Positions 1-8,854 of a stretch of DNA of 64,000 bases are shown piece by piece. Numbering within the stretch: the stretch's first letter is position 1; every line of letters begins with the position of its first letter. The stretch is from JAFGPL01 sp963781805 (GTDB lineage Bacteria > Bacteroidota > Bacteroidia > Bacteroidales > UBA10428): assembly GCA_963781805.1 (NCBI GenBank), contig CAWAHF010000004.1:1054001-1118000 (forward strand), read 5' to 3'. Both the position numbers and the translations under genes were made by a program. The notes under the pieces are model-generated. The model saw only the letters and a program-made list of their open reading frames with translations. It was not told where the DNA came from and did no database searches.

Positions 1-2
1 TT

Positions 3-587
3 GAAAATAGTAAAATGAAGCAAATGGTTGAAACAATATATTCATCGTCAAAAAACATTTTTAACTTGTTGGAAAACCTTTTACAATGGTCTACGTCTCA
101 AATGGGTAACATTAGGTACAAACCTGAAAATATTTTATTGTATAACCTTGCAAAAGAAAATATAGATTTACTTTCAAATCTTATAACACAAAAAAATAAT
201 TCTGTTGAGTTAAATATTCCAAAAGATCTCTATTGCTTTGCAGATCAACAAATGATCAAAACAGTGATTAGAAATTTATTGACCAATGCCATAAAATATA
301 CTGAAAACGGAACCATTACATTAAGTTCAGAAATTCAAGAAGATAGAGTAATAATTTCTATTGAAGATACGGGAATTGGTATAGCAGAAGAAAAACTCGT
401 CAACTTGTTCGAAGTTGAAAAATCAAAATCCACCCGAGGCACACAAGGTGAACAGGGAACAGGTTTGGGGTTAATATTATGCAAAGAATTAGTTGTCAAT
501 AATGGTGGTATGATAGTTGCCAAAAGTATTGTAAATAAGGGATCAACAGTTGTGTTCACATTACCAATGCATCCACCTGAAAATTAA
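3..587 (+). CDS. Sensor histidine kinase, C-terminal part (5' truncated by window edge)
   Basis: This is the ATP-binding half of a membrane or soluble sensor histidine kinase. The reading frame is already open at base 3, so the true start, the sensor domain and the phospho-accepting histidine lie to the left of the window. Numbered from the internal Met at 15, the N box (NLLTNAIKYT, Asn91), G1 box (EDTGIGI, about 117-123) and G2 box (GTGLGL, about 148-153) are all intact, so the visible part looks functional. The segment before it (NLLENLLQWSTSQ) resembles the dimerisation helix that follows the H box in PAS-type kinases. It is on the strand opposite to the carbohydrate cluster and about 350 bp from the hybrid regulator, so a functional link is not shown. 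Signal and partner regulator are unknown. Confidence 0.85.
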   Translation, partial: ENSKMKQMVETIYSSSKNIFNLLENLLQWSTSQMGNIRYKPENILLYNLAKENIDLLSNLITQKNNSVELNIPKDLYCFADQQMIKTVIRNLLTNAIKYTENGTITLSSEIQEDRVIISIEDTGIGIAEEKLVNLFEVEKSKSTRGTQGEQGTGLGLILCKELVVNNGGMIVAKSIVNKGSTVVFTLPMHPPEN

Positions 588-647
588 ATTTCTAATTGAA
601 TTAAATATTATCTTGAATCGGATTAACAAGGTTCACTTGATATTTAT

Positions 648-669
648 TCTGTAAAACATGTTTTACAGA
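648..669. repeat. Perfect 22-bp palindrome
   Basis: The bases CTGTAAAACATGTTTTACAG at 649-668, plus one more matching pair outside them, form an uninterrupted dyad. There is no T-run on either side, so it is not an obvious terminator. It sits between the kinase gene and a GH2 relic. A dimeric-regulator operator or a rearrangement junction are both possible. Confidence 0.5.
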
Positions 670-887
670 TAATCGACGATTGGGTGACGAACAGGCCACT
701 GGGACTTATCTTTGAAGTGAAAGTTGGAAAATGAAAATTACTGATAAGCAGGGTAGGTATTTTGTAGGCTAACGATTTGCGCCCAGAGGCCCGGCAGCTT
801 TTGTACAGTCTGATCAATTACAGGAAAAGTGATCGTTTTGATCCCAAAATTTCAGCCAGGATAGAGACAGTAAAATCACTGTTTTGA
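666..887 (+). pseudogene. Relic of a GH2-family glycoside hydrolase C-terminus
   Basis: One frame reads IIDDWVTNRPLGLIFEVKVG, then continues through two internal stops with KLLISRVGIL, ANDLRPEARQLLYSLINYRK and SDRFDPKISARIETVKSLF before a terminal stop at 885-887. The pattern LGLIFEVKVG...RPEARQLLYSLINY is characteristic of the C-terminal end of large GH2-type sugar hydrolases of Bacteroidota, which carry a conserved 'RPxARQLxYSLLxY' tail. The stops lie after VGK (TGA, near 731) and after GIL (TAG, near 766). No start, N-terminus or catalytic barrel is present. It lies on the plus strand, opposite to the adjacent cluster, and is separated from the upstream kinase by a perfect palindrome. Identification rests on remembered family patterns; the subfamily is not certain. 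Confidence 0.6.
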
Positions 888-932
888 GTTTGAATGGAAA
901 ATTTGATTTTAGCCCTTATTAGATTTCTTTTT

Positions 933-3900
933 TTATTCGATAAACTGTCGAGGTGTTTTACCAAATTTGGCCAGAAAGCATTTTGCAAAATAGGAGTGAT
1001 TTGAAAACCCGACCATATACATTACTTCGGCAATGGTAAAGTTTTTATTGGAAAGATACATTGCTGCCTTTTTCATCCTGATTGATTTAATATAATCTAC
1101 AGCAGTAAGTCCGGTGAGTTGTTTTATCTTTCTGTATAGTTGCTTGGTGCTTGTATCCGCTAATTCGCATAGTATATTGACATTTAATTCGGGATCAGCA
1201 ATTTTTTCCTCAATAATTCTGGTAATCTTTGCCAGGAATTTTTCATCCAAAGACTCGGCTTTCTCCATTTTAGGTGAAGCAAGCTGCTCAATCCGGGCTT
1301 TTTTCTCAAGTAACTTTCTGTTTTCCAGTATTTGTTTTACACGTGAATACAAAATAGTTGAATCAAATGGTTTGGCAATAAAAGCTTCAATGTTTAATTG
1401 AATACTTTTAAGTTCAGTATCCTTATCATCTTTGGCCGTTAAAAATACCAGGGGTATAGCAGAAGTTAACGGATTATCTTTTAAACGTTGCGCCATTTCA
1501 AGGCCATCCATTACCGGCATCATCACATCGGCAATAATGATGTCGGGTTTTAGTTCCATACAAGCTTTAAGCCCTGTTTTGCCATTGTGTGCAATAATGC
1601 ATCTGTATTCGGCAATAAACGTATTGTAAATAAATTCGGCAATGGCCACATTGTCTTCAATTATGGCTATGAGTTGTTTGTCCTCATGGTCATTTAATGA
1701 ATTTTTATAAAATTGTTTTGTTTCGACGTTGGACTCCACAACCGGTAACCATATAGTAAAAGTCGTGCCCTGGCCTGTTTCGGAAATTACGTTTACCTGG
1801 CCGCCATGCAATTCAATATAATTTTTTACCAGAAACAACCCAATCCCTGTTCCTTCATGTCCTTTAGAATTCTCAGGGGACTGGAAAAATCGCTGAAAAA
1901 TGTATGGAAGGTCTTGCCTGGGAATCCCAATACCGGTGTCAGATAGCTTTATTTCAATGCTGCTATCCCGGGGATTGAAATTAAGGGACAATATGATGCT
2001 GTCACCTGAATGGGTGAATTTACAGGCATTTGAGAGCAGATTGTTAAAAACCGATTCGATTTTAACAATGTCCATATTGAGAAAAATCTGTTCCGCGTTT
2101 GTATTGAAAATGAATTCAATCTGCTTGTCTTTCATGCTTTCTTTATAGGTGAAAAATATACTCTGTGCAAATTCAACCAGTTCTACTTTTGAAAGAAGCA
2201 ATCCAATATTCACTTTACTATCTTCACGGTAATAGTCAATAGCCTGATGGATAAGTGAATTCAACTTCATGGCATTTTGGTGGATCATTTCCAATGCATT
2301 TCTGTTTTCTTTATTTTTCGCACTTTGAATAATCCGGCCCAGAGGGGCAATGATCAAACTTAAAGGTGTTTTAAATTCATGCGCGACATCAGAAAAGAAG
2401 GCTATTTTGAGTTTGGATTGTTCCAGCGACCTTTCTTTTTCTAATCGTTCAAACTTCATTCGGTTTTTGGCTGTAATAAAGAAATAAACCCACCAAATGA
2501 ATGAAATTAAAAGCAGGGTATAAATTATTTTGGCAAATACGGTCCCATACCAGGGAGGGGTAACAATAATCGAAAAATTTCTTAATGATCTGGCTGATCC
2601 GCCATCAATTGACATTTTGCCAATAGAGAGATTGCAGGTTCCCGGATTTAATTTATTGAGTTGTATGCTATTTTCACCGGATGCAAGTTGCGTCCATTTT
2701 TCATCTTCATTCAGTTTATAGATAAATGATCCCCTGTTTTCTTCAGAATAGGTTAAATCGGAAAATTCAATTCTGATGTTGTTCTGGTTATACGCAAGTT
2801 TAATCCCGTCAATGTAACGGACGTTAATGGTGTTATCTTTATTTCTATAGGGTTGGTTATTTACATATATGGCACTGATCATGATATTTTCAGGTTTTAT
2901 ATTCATCATTGCGTCCGGATTCAACAGGGCTATCCCATCGATACCGCCAAGTATTACCCTTCCCCTGGATTTATCATAGTACAAGCCGCTAAAGACCTGG
3001 TTGACCGGGTCCAAACGTTGTGTAGTGAAGTCGTTTTTATCAATTATCCAAATTCCTTCGGTGGTTGAGACCCATATTGAATTTTTCACCTGGGCCATGG
3101 CCAATACTTCTGCATTGTTGGTCCCTTTTAAGATTATGTTTTTAATATCCAGGTTTTCCGGATCGATCCGGATCGCGCCATTTCGGTATCCCGCCCAGAC
3201 AATTCCTTGAGAATCGCCCATTAAATAACCTGGAACCATTCCGTCGGTATATTCTTCTATCGGAAAATTGGTTATCTCTCCGGAGGCGCTGTTTATAACA
3301 TCAAGGGCCTTTTTGTATACCAAGGTCCATATGTTTCCCTTTTTATCCAAAACAATAAATTCGATATTATTTCCGGATAAACCTTCATTGACTGAAAAAT
3401 GGATATCTGCTACCAGGTTGGTTTTGCCAGATAAAAGTTTTTTCTTGTCGATAACAAAAATACCGTCCTTAAAAGTAGCGATCCAGAGCCTGTGGTAACT
3501 ATCTTCAAGCAAATCATAAGCCCAGTTAACATTTTGTGTGCCATTTGGGGCATATATTGAGTATTGGATGAATTGTTGCGATTGCCTATTGTATCTGTTT
3601 AAGCCGTAATCCGTTGCAACCCAAAGATTATTGTCCTTATCCTCGAAAATATTCCTGATATGGTTATGAGAAATATAATACCGGCTACCACCCATTTTAT
3701 ACCAGCGTGTTTCCGAATTTTTTTCAAGGCTGTTTTTGCTAAGTATCAACCCATTGGTCCCACCCAGCCAATAATTGTTAAATGTATCGCGAAAAATTGT
3801 GTAGAATTGATTGCCTTCACCTGTTCCGGTAATTTTAAAGATAGGGATGTGTTTAAAGCGGTGGTATTTCGGCAAAATCGAAATCCCATTATCTGTCCCT

Positions 3901-4808
3901 AACCAGATATTTTCAGATTTATCTTTGTAAACACACCACACCACGTTATTAGCCAATGATTTTGGTTCACGTGAATCGTGTACAATACATTTAGTTTCCA
4001 TTTCATTGTATATGCAAAGGCCATTGTCGGTACCCATGATAACATTGTTTTCAGAATCAAGCGCCATTGATTTAACAACATAAAATTCACCCACATTCTT
4101 TAAACTTCCGGAGCCAGTGAGATATTTTAATAAACCAAACCCCCTGCCCACCCAAATACAATTGCGGGTATTGTCTTTTAATAATGAGTTCACGTAAAAA
4201 GTGCTGGAGTTGGCTGAGAAGCCTAATGCTTCATATTTTTTTGTTTTCAGGGAATATCGTCCAAAATTATTAAATGAACCTAAATACATGTATTCACCGT
4301 CTTCCAGCAAAGCGTAAATCATTTTATGCTTTGTTCCTTTTTGGCTGTCAATCAGCAATTCATTTATTTCCCCTGAGGTTAGGTTGTATATAAATAACCC
4401 ATTGGCACAACCTATCCAGAGTTCGTTATCTGTTTTTGCAAATGCCCTTACATCATTTTTAAAATCAGGAATAAATGGTTCATATCTGTCATATTTAATA
4501 TCATAAAGCATAGGACCTGTTTCAAAACCTAACAGTAAATAATTATCACTGTATTGCAGCCCGCAATTAATAGTGTTATTTGTAATGGTTCCCGGGGTAT
4601 AATGTGGATAGGCTTTGTAACCATCAAAACTGTAAAGCCCTTTATTTGTCCCCATCCACATCAGGCTTTGTGAATCCTGAATGAAAAAACGGACAGAAAT
4701 AGCCTCTGTACTCAGATGATAATTATCAAACATCTGATACTGGTTTGCCTGCCCATATATGCAAAATGGGAGTAATGACAGAATCAATCCAAAAAACCGC
4801 CTTTTCAT
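933..4808 (-). CDS. Hybrid two-component system regulator (periplasmic propeller sensor, kinase, receiver, AraC output)
   Basis: A single 1,291-residue polypeptide has the full HTCS layout of Bacteroidota. It starts with a signal peptide (1-19), then two seven-bladed Reg_prop propellers to about 680 with many W-x-G-T-x-x-G-L blade motifs such as MWMGTNKGLY. A Y_Y_Y domain follows (about 690-755), then one transmembrane helix (about 761-780). The histidine kinase has His810 in SDVAHEFKTPLSLI, an ATPase domain with SNACKF, DTGIGI and GTGIGL, and a receiver with Asp1094 in IIADVMMPVMDG. It ends in an AraC helix-turn-helix (about 1185-1290, GFSNHSYFAKCFLAKFGKTP). These proteins bind an oligosaccharide in the periplasm and switch on the neighbouring polysaccharide locus directly. 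It lies at the downstream end of the minus-strand cluster but has its own consensus promoter. The ligand cannot be read from sequence; arabinan or galactan fragments are suggested by the neighbours. Confidence 0.95.
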   Translation of the reverse strand: MKRRFFGLILSLLPFCIYGQANQYQMFDNYHLSTEAISVRFFIQDSQSLMWMGTNKGLYSFDGYKAYPHYTPGTITNNTINCGLQYSDNYLLLGFETGPMLYDIKYDRYEPFIPDFKNDVRAFAKTDNELWIGCANGLFIYNLTSGEINELLIDSQKGTKHKMIYALLEDGEYMYLGSFNNFGRYSLKTKKYEALGFSANSSTFYVNSLLKDNTRNCIWVGRGFGLLKYLTGSGSLKNVGEFYVVKSMALDSENNVIMGTDNGLCIYNEMETKCIVHDSREPKSLANNVVWCVYKDKSENIWLGTDNGISILPKYHRFKHIPIFKITGTGEGNQFYTIFRDTFNNYWLGGTNGLILSKNSLEKNSETRWYKMGGSRYYISHNHIRNIFEDKDNNLWVATDYGLNRYNRQSQQFIQYSIYAPNGTQNVNWAYDLLEDSYHRLWIATFKDGIFVIDKKKLLSGKTNLVADIHFSVNEGLSGNNIEFIVLDKKGNIWTLVYKKALDVINSASGEITNFPIEEYTDGMVPGYLMGDSQGIVWAGYRNGAIRIDPENLDIKNIILKGTNNAEVLAMAQVKNSIWVSTTEGIWIIDKNDFTTQRLDPVNQVFSGLYYDKSRGRVILGGIDGIALLNPDAMMNIKPENIMISAIYVNNQPYRNKDNTINVRYIDGIKLAYNQNNIRIEFSDLTYSEENRGSFIYKLNEDEKWTQLASGENSIQLNKLNPGTCNLSIGKMSIDGGSARSLRNFSIIVTPPWYGTVFAKIIYTLLLISFIWWVYFFITAKNRMKFERLEKERSLEQSKLKIAFFSDVAHEFKTPLSLIIAPLGRIIQSAKNKENRNALEMIHQNAMKLNSLIHQAIDYYREDSKVNIGLLLSKVELVEFAQSIFFTYKESMKDKQIEFIFNTNAEQIFLNMDIVKIESVFNNLLSNACKFTHSGDSIILSLNFNPRDSSIEIKLSDTGIGIPRQDLPYIFQRFFQSPENSKGHEGTGIGLFLVKNYIELHGGQVNVISETGQGTTFTIWLPVVESNVETKQFYKNSLNDHEDKQLIAIIEDNVAIAEFIYNTFIAEYRCIIAHNGKTGLKACMELKPDIIIADVMMPVMDGLEMAQRLKDNPLTSAIPLVFLTAKDDKDTELKSIQLNIEAFIAKPFDSTILYSRVKQILENRKLLEKKARIEQLASPKMEKAESLDEKFLAKITRIIEEKIADPELNVNILCELADTSTKQLYRKIKQLTGLTAVDYIKSIRMKKAAMYLSNKNFTIAEVMYMVGFSNHSYFAKCFLAKFGKTPRQFIE

Positions 4809-4876
4809 GTTACAATCATTATGAACTTTTAAAATACTGGCATTTCATGCTAAAAAATTCAAATTTCAGGCTATGA

Positions 4877-4907
4877 CAAATCTAGAATAAAATCATTTCA
4901 TAACAAA
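4877..4907 (-). promoter_or_regulatory. Bacteroidota-type promoter for the hybrid regulator
   Basis: On the minus strand TTTG (4907-4904) is followed after exactly 19 bases by TAGATTTG (4884-4877), a full match to the -33 TTTG / -7 TAnnTTTG consensus. The predicted start is near 4870, giving a leader of roughly 60 nt. It is the only promoter-like match I found in the 366-bp gap at 4809-5174, and the rest of that gap is featureless AT-rich DNA. Confidence 0.65.
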
Positions 4908-5174
4908 ACACATCCAATCCATAATTAGTGGTCACACGATACACAATAAATATGGATTTTCAAAGGTTGTTTATTAATCATTTGAACAATAATGTGTATC
5001 TATATAATCTCTTGCTTTTATAGGTTAGTTACAAGATATATTTATTCAATTATTTAAAAAAATAGTTAACTCATTCGTGTATGAAATGTTTCCCATTTTC
5101 CCCTGCTTGTTTTTATATATTTTACGCAAAGGTTTACTTTGGTACCTGGTTCCTCAGCTTATGTGCGCTTCCTT

Positions 5175-5381
5175 TTATTTGAAGCATTCAAATGTTCCTT
5201 CCAAAATTGTAATGATAACTCTTTCTCCATAAGGGATTAATCCCAGTTTCATAACCGGATCAATGGTTACTTTCAACTCATATGTAAATTCTGATTCAGG
5301 GGCTATATATTCCTGTGCTGATATAACAAGGTTAAAACCTATGGACAGAAAAAATATGAAAACATAACTTTTTATTTTCAT
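5175..5381 (-). CDS. Truncated secreted DUF3237-like protein (68 aa)
   Basis: A signal peptide (MKIKSYVFIFFLSIGFNLVISA) is followed by YELKVTIDPVMKLGLIPYGE and RVIITILEGTFE. This matches the opening strands of the DUF3237 barrel, where the family normally continues EGTFEGP...G for another hundred residues. Here the frame ends six residues later (CFK, stop), and no continuation was found in any frame downstream. DUF3237 proteins have no established reaction; they often sit beside hydrolases and esterases. It follows the CocE-like gene by 42 bp on the same strand and probably shared its transcript. Best read as a degraded remnant. Confidence 0.55.
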   Translation of the reverse strand: MKIKSYVFIFFLSIGFNLVISAQEYIAPESEFTYELKVTIDPVMKLGLIPYGERVIITILEGTFECFK

Positions 5382-5423
5382 CTCTTTTTCATTTTAAAAC
5401 TTACGTCAAAATATTTTGGTAAT

Positions 5424-7184
5424 TTACAATTCAATTATTGGTAAGGTAAGAACAGATTGATGCGAATTATTCCGGTAAATGGTCACCTCTGGTGCCGGTT
5501 CTAAATGTGGGGTACCACGACCGGCAAAGCTAACGGCCAATTGAATTTTATGGCCAACTTTAAAAATCATTGATATAGGCAAAATAGAAAACTCAAGTTC
5601 GGTTGGTTCGTCCGGAACAAGCGGCATAACATCGGCCTGGTTGCAACTGTGATAGGGCAAACCCAGTTTATAGTAAGGTGGTGTTGCCTGTTTTCGCATT
5701 GAAGCACGCAATTGTCCCTGAACATTGTACGACGAAAGTGTGCCATCAGGCGCCACATCCTGAATGGTTGCCACAAAATCGCCATCGGTCGCTGTGGACG
5801 ATACCCAAAGCTTGATGGTAGGATGGCCGGTAACCTGAAAATCTTCGGTAAGTGTTTCAGTTTCGTAAATAAGCGCCCCTTTTGTTGTTGTATTGGGTTT
5901 GAAATCGTACGAAACAGTAGTTACATCTTTCCCCGGTTCTGCCGATCCTGTTTTGCTCAGTGTTCCTTCGCCAAGATAAAAATCTATTCTTTTTTCTCCA
6001 GGGAGCGGCCATGATGCCGCCGATTGCCATTCCTGGCCTTCAGGAGCATTATACGTAAAATAATAAACAGGATCTTCGTCCATAATACCGTTGTCAATCT
6101 CTTTCAGCCAAAAGTCGAAAAAGCGAAGTTCTTCAACAAGAATGTCAAATCCGGTCAACTTAAAAGAAGTAAACCAATCGCAGTGTTCACCGGGACCAAT
6201 AATTAGTTTTCTTGGAAGTGTAAAGTTATTCATGGCAAAAAACGGACCGGGTTTTGTATTTCCTTCATCCCAGTTAACCGCCATATACATGGCTATGCCC
6301 GAAGTGTTAATCTGCTTTAAATAATTTGATGGGCTACTGTGCTTCCACCATTGTTTTGAATCTTCGTCGGTAAGTGTCGTGGAATAACCATCGCGAAAAG
6401 GGATGTAACCGGTGTTCTCGATATTTCCTTCGTGTTCGGCAATGGCTTGTTTTAAAAGTGTACTATCGGCATCACCATTAACCGGGGCCGCCATTAAATC
6501 CCTTCTTTGTTGAGGGGTAAGTCCGTCATCGGGCTGTTTCAAAGGCCTGTTTGAACCAGAAATTCCTCCGGTAACCCGAAAATCGTACACATCGAATTCA
6601 AAGCTCATGGGAAACATCGCTTTTAAGTGGGGTGGAGCAGTAGCGGCTGCCTGCATCTGGCTTCCGCCCGTGGCCGAGCATCCCCACATCCCTATATTGC
6701 CATTGCTCCAAGGTTGTACAGCCAGCCACTCGGTGATATCGTAAGCATCGGTACGTGCTGCACCAACCCATTCGCCACGGTTATAATTTTCATTATGCTC
6801 GAAAGATCCATACAACCCACGAAAATCAACGGTTGCTACCACATAACCATATTTAACCAGCTTTGCCGCCGTTCCGGCATAACATTCCACAGTCATATCT
6901 TCATAATTGCCATTGTACCTGCGGTTATAAGGCGTGTGCATCCACAAAACAGGAAGCGGCTCCTCAACCACTTTTCCTGTGACGGAATCAATGGGCCGGC
7001 AAATATCAATGGACAGTTTTACCCCATCTCTCATTTCCACATATTGGGAACTCACATCGTATTCATCGGCATAAATTATTTGGCTGTAACCTAAATATTC
7101 GCCCTGTTTGGAGATCTTGTCCTTCGTTGTACATGAAAAAGTAAATCCTGTTAGTATGATTGTCAATAAGATATATCGCTTCAT
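5424..7184 (-). CDS. CocE/NonD family hydrolase (S15-type), lipoprotein
   Basis: This 586-residue protein has a lipoprotein signal with Cys18 (LTGFTFSCTTK), so it should be envelope-anchored. The alpha/beta-hydrolase core carries the nucleophile elbow GCSATGG (Ser170), an Asp in VNWDEG (Asp306) and His334 in GPGEHCDWF. The C-terminal half (from about 370) is the jelly-roll domain of X-Pro dipeptidyl-peptidase and cocaine-esterase relatives. Known family members hydrolyse esters or amides such as acyl esters and glutaryl-cephalosporins; the substrate here is unknown. Within this cluster, removal of an ester decoration from a plant polysaccharide or aromatic is a reasonable guess. It is 40 bp downstream of the beta-lactamase-fold gene and probably in the same operon. 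Confidence 0.85.
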   Translation of the reverse strand: MKRYILLTIILTGFTFSCTTKDKISKQGEYLGYSQIIYADEYDVSSQYVEMRDGVKLSIDICRPIDSVTGKVVEEPLPVLWMHTPYNRRYNGNYEDMTVECYAGTAAKLVKYGYVVATVDFRGLYGSFEHNENYNRGEWVGAARTDAYDITEWLAVQPWSNGNIGMWGCSATGGSQMQAAATAPPHLKAMFPMSFEFDVYDFRVTGGISGSNRPLKQPDDGLTPQQRRDLMAAPVNGDADSTLLKQAIAEHEGNIENTGYIPFRDGYSTTLTDEDSKQWWKHSSPSNYLKQINTSGIAMYMAVNWDEGNTKPGPFFAMNNFTLPRKLIIGPGEHCDWFTSFKLTGFDILVEELRFFDFWLKEIDNGIMDEDPVYYFTYNAPEGQEWQSAASWPLPGEKRIDFYLGEGTLSKTGSAEPGKDVTTVSYDFKPNTTTKGALIYETETLTEDFQVTGHPTIKLWVSSTATDGDFVATIQDVAPDGTLSSYNVQGQLRASMRKQATPPYYKLGLPYHSCNQADVMPLVPDEPTELEFSILPISMIFKVGHKIQLAVSFAGRGTPHLEPAPEVTIYRNNSHQSVLTLPIIEL

Positions 7185-7224
7185 ATTTTTAATGTTTATA
7201 ATTTTTTGGGCTCAAATAATCGGT

Positions 7225-8829
7225 TCAGTTTTTGATTTTTCCTGTTACGATTTCAGGTTCTACCGGAGGTCCAAACCGTCTTCCGCCACTTCCGGGATGT
7301 AACTTTACTTCAGTAGTGTTTCCTTTTTGCGTGAATTCAAACTCCCATGTTTCAGAACCAAGGCTTTCTTCTACAAAGCGGGCTGTAAGTACCATTGTGT
7401 TTTTATCTTTCATTCCAATGGCAGCAGCTAGTGTCTTCATGTTTCTGAAATCGCGGCCTATTTCGTTTGTTGATTTTCGATAATCGGAACCCGATGTTCC
7501 TAATGAAGATAAAGAAGCTCCCTTAACTGTGGTATATTCCCATTGGCCAATTCCGGCCATCAAATCAGCATTATTGTCTTCTTTTTTAATTGAAATTTTA
7601 CATTGATTATCCATAAAAATAAATGATAACCCTTCCATACCCATTTGGTTTTTATTCATCGAAAATGTTTTTTCGGATATAGAAGAGATTAATTCAGAAG
7701 GTATTTCTGTTTCGATATCAGGCAACCAGGTTAAAGAAGCCAGTTTTTGGTTTAGCTCTTTTTCCAAGCCGGGATTTGCTTCCAGTGGCTCTTCTTTCAT
7801 GGCAGGAACCAAGTGTTTCCATACCTGGTCCATTTCAATTTGTGCACCTGGTACATTGCTTGTAAAAACCACTACAGCATCGTAATCGGGCATTACAATA
7901 ACCAACTGGCCGCCCAAACCATCCATACGGAATGAGTTGTAACTTCCCCTCCAGAACTGATAGCCATATCCTTTTTCACCATCGTTTAATTCGGCTTCGG
8001 GTTTTTTCTTATTGTTGGTTGTTATTTGCGACATTCCTGCTTGTTCAACATATTCTGCGGAAACGATTTGTTTGTTCCCCCATCGTCCTTTTTGAAGGAG
8101 CAGTTGACCAATTTTGGCCAAATCTTCGGTGTGCAACCGCAAACCAATCATACCCAAGTTGATTCCCATATAATTGTAGTCCCAATCGATATTTTTGATA
8201 TCCAATGGTTCAAAAAGGCGTGGTTCGAGATAATTAAAAAGCATTTGTCCGCTAACTTTTTGAACGATTGCCGATAGCATAAATGTGGCAAAATTATTAT
8301 ACATCATCACCGTACCCGGCTTATATACAGGTGCTAAATGCAAAAATCCGTTAATCCAGTCTTGCTTTCCAAATTGAAACATAAATGCCGGGTCCTTATC
8401 TTGTCCAACCGACATGGTCAAGAGGTCCTTTACAGTTAACAGCTTCATGTTCTCACTTATGCTGTCGGTTATGTATTCAGGAAAAAATGAAACTACTTTA
8501 TCCGTAACCTGGAGCCTTCCTTCGTCAATGGCCATTCCTACAGCCAGCGAAGTAATACTTTTACTGGCCGAAAACATGATGTGTTTATATTCCGGTCCGT
8601 ATGGTTTCCACCAACCTTCGGCAATCACTTTCCCGTGTCTTAAAAACATGAAACTATGTGCTTCTGTTTTTTCAGCGTTCATTTCATCTAAGAAATCAAT
8701 AATGCCTTGTGAGGATACACCTTCAGCCTCCGGTGCACTTCTCTCCAAAATTTGGGTTACTTCTTTGGTATGATTGTTACACCCGGTAAAAGCTAACAGA
8801 CATAAAAAAACATAAATGTAATTTTTCAT
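7225..8829 (-). CDS. Serine hydrolase of the beta-lactamase/class C fold, lipoprotein
   Basis: The Met at 8829 was chosen as start because it gives a clean lipoprotein signal (MKNYIYVFLCLLAFTGCNN, Cys17) and avoids overlap with the upstream carboxylesterase gene; an in-frame Met at 8889 exists. The catalytic S-x-x-K is FSASK (Ser87, Lys90) and the YxN motif is YNN (Tyr177, Asn179). The third motif appears as GLGGQ. This family includes penicillin-binding proteins, EstB-type esterases and D-aminopeptidases. The fold and motifs are clear, the substrate is not. Its place between two other esterase-like genes argues for an esterase rather than a resistance enzyme. The C-terminal ~150 residues form an extra lipocalin-like or hydrolase-associated domain that I cannot name. 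Confidence 0.82.
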   Translation of the reverse strand: MKNYIYVFLCLLAFTGCNNHTKEVTQILERSAPEAEGVSSQGIIDFLDEMNAEKTEAHSFMFLRHGKVIAEGWWKPYGPEYKHIMFSASKSITSLAVGMAIDEGRLQVTDKVVSFFPEYITDSISENMKLLTVKDLLTMSVGQDKDPAFMFQFGKQDWINGFLHLAPVYKPGTVMMYNNFATFMLSAIVQKVSGQMLFNYLEPRLFEPLDIKNIDWDYNYMGINLGMIGLRLHTEDLAKIGQLLLQKGRWGNKQIVSAEYVEQAGMSQITTNNKKKPEAELNDGEKGYGYQFWRGSYNSFRMDGLGGQLVIVMPDYDAVVVFTSNVPGAQIEMDQVWKHLVPAMKEEPLEANPGLEKELNQKLASLTWLPDIETEIPSELISSISEKTFSMNKNQMGMEGLSFIFMDNQCKISIKKEDNNADLMAGIGQWEYTTVKGASLSSLGTSGSDYRKSTNEIGRDFRNMKTLAAAIGMKDKNTMVLTARFVEESLGSETWEFEFTQKGNTTEVKLHPGSGGRRFGPPVEPEIVTGKIKN

Positions 8830-8854
8830 TGTGGAATATGTGTTTGTTCTGTTT

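Noticed and set aside
6627..7094. Long plus-strand frame (155 codons) opposite the CocE-like gene
   Set aside because: Shadow of a strongly supported coding sequence; its translation has no recognisable domain.
7225..8829. Beta-lactam resistance gene
   Set aside because: The S-x-x-K and YxN motifs define only the fold; the lipoprotein form, extra C-terminal domain and polysaccharide-locus context favour an esterase or peptidase role.
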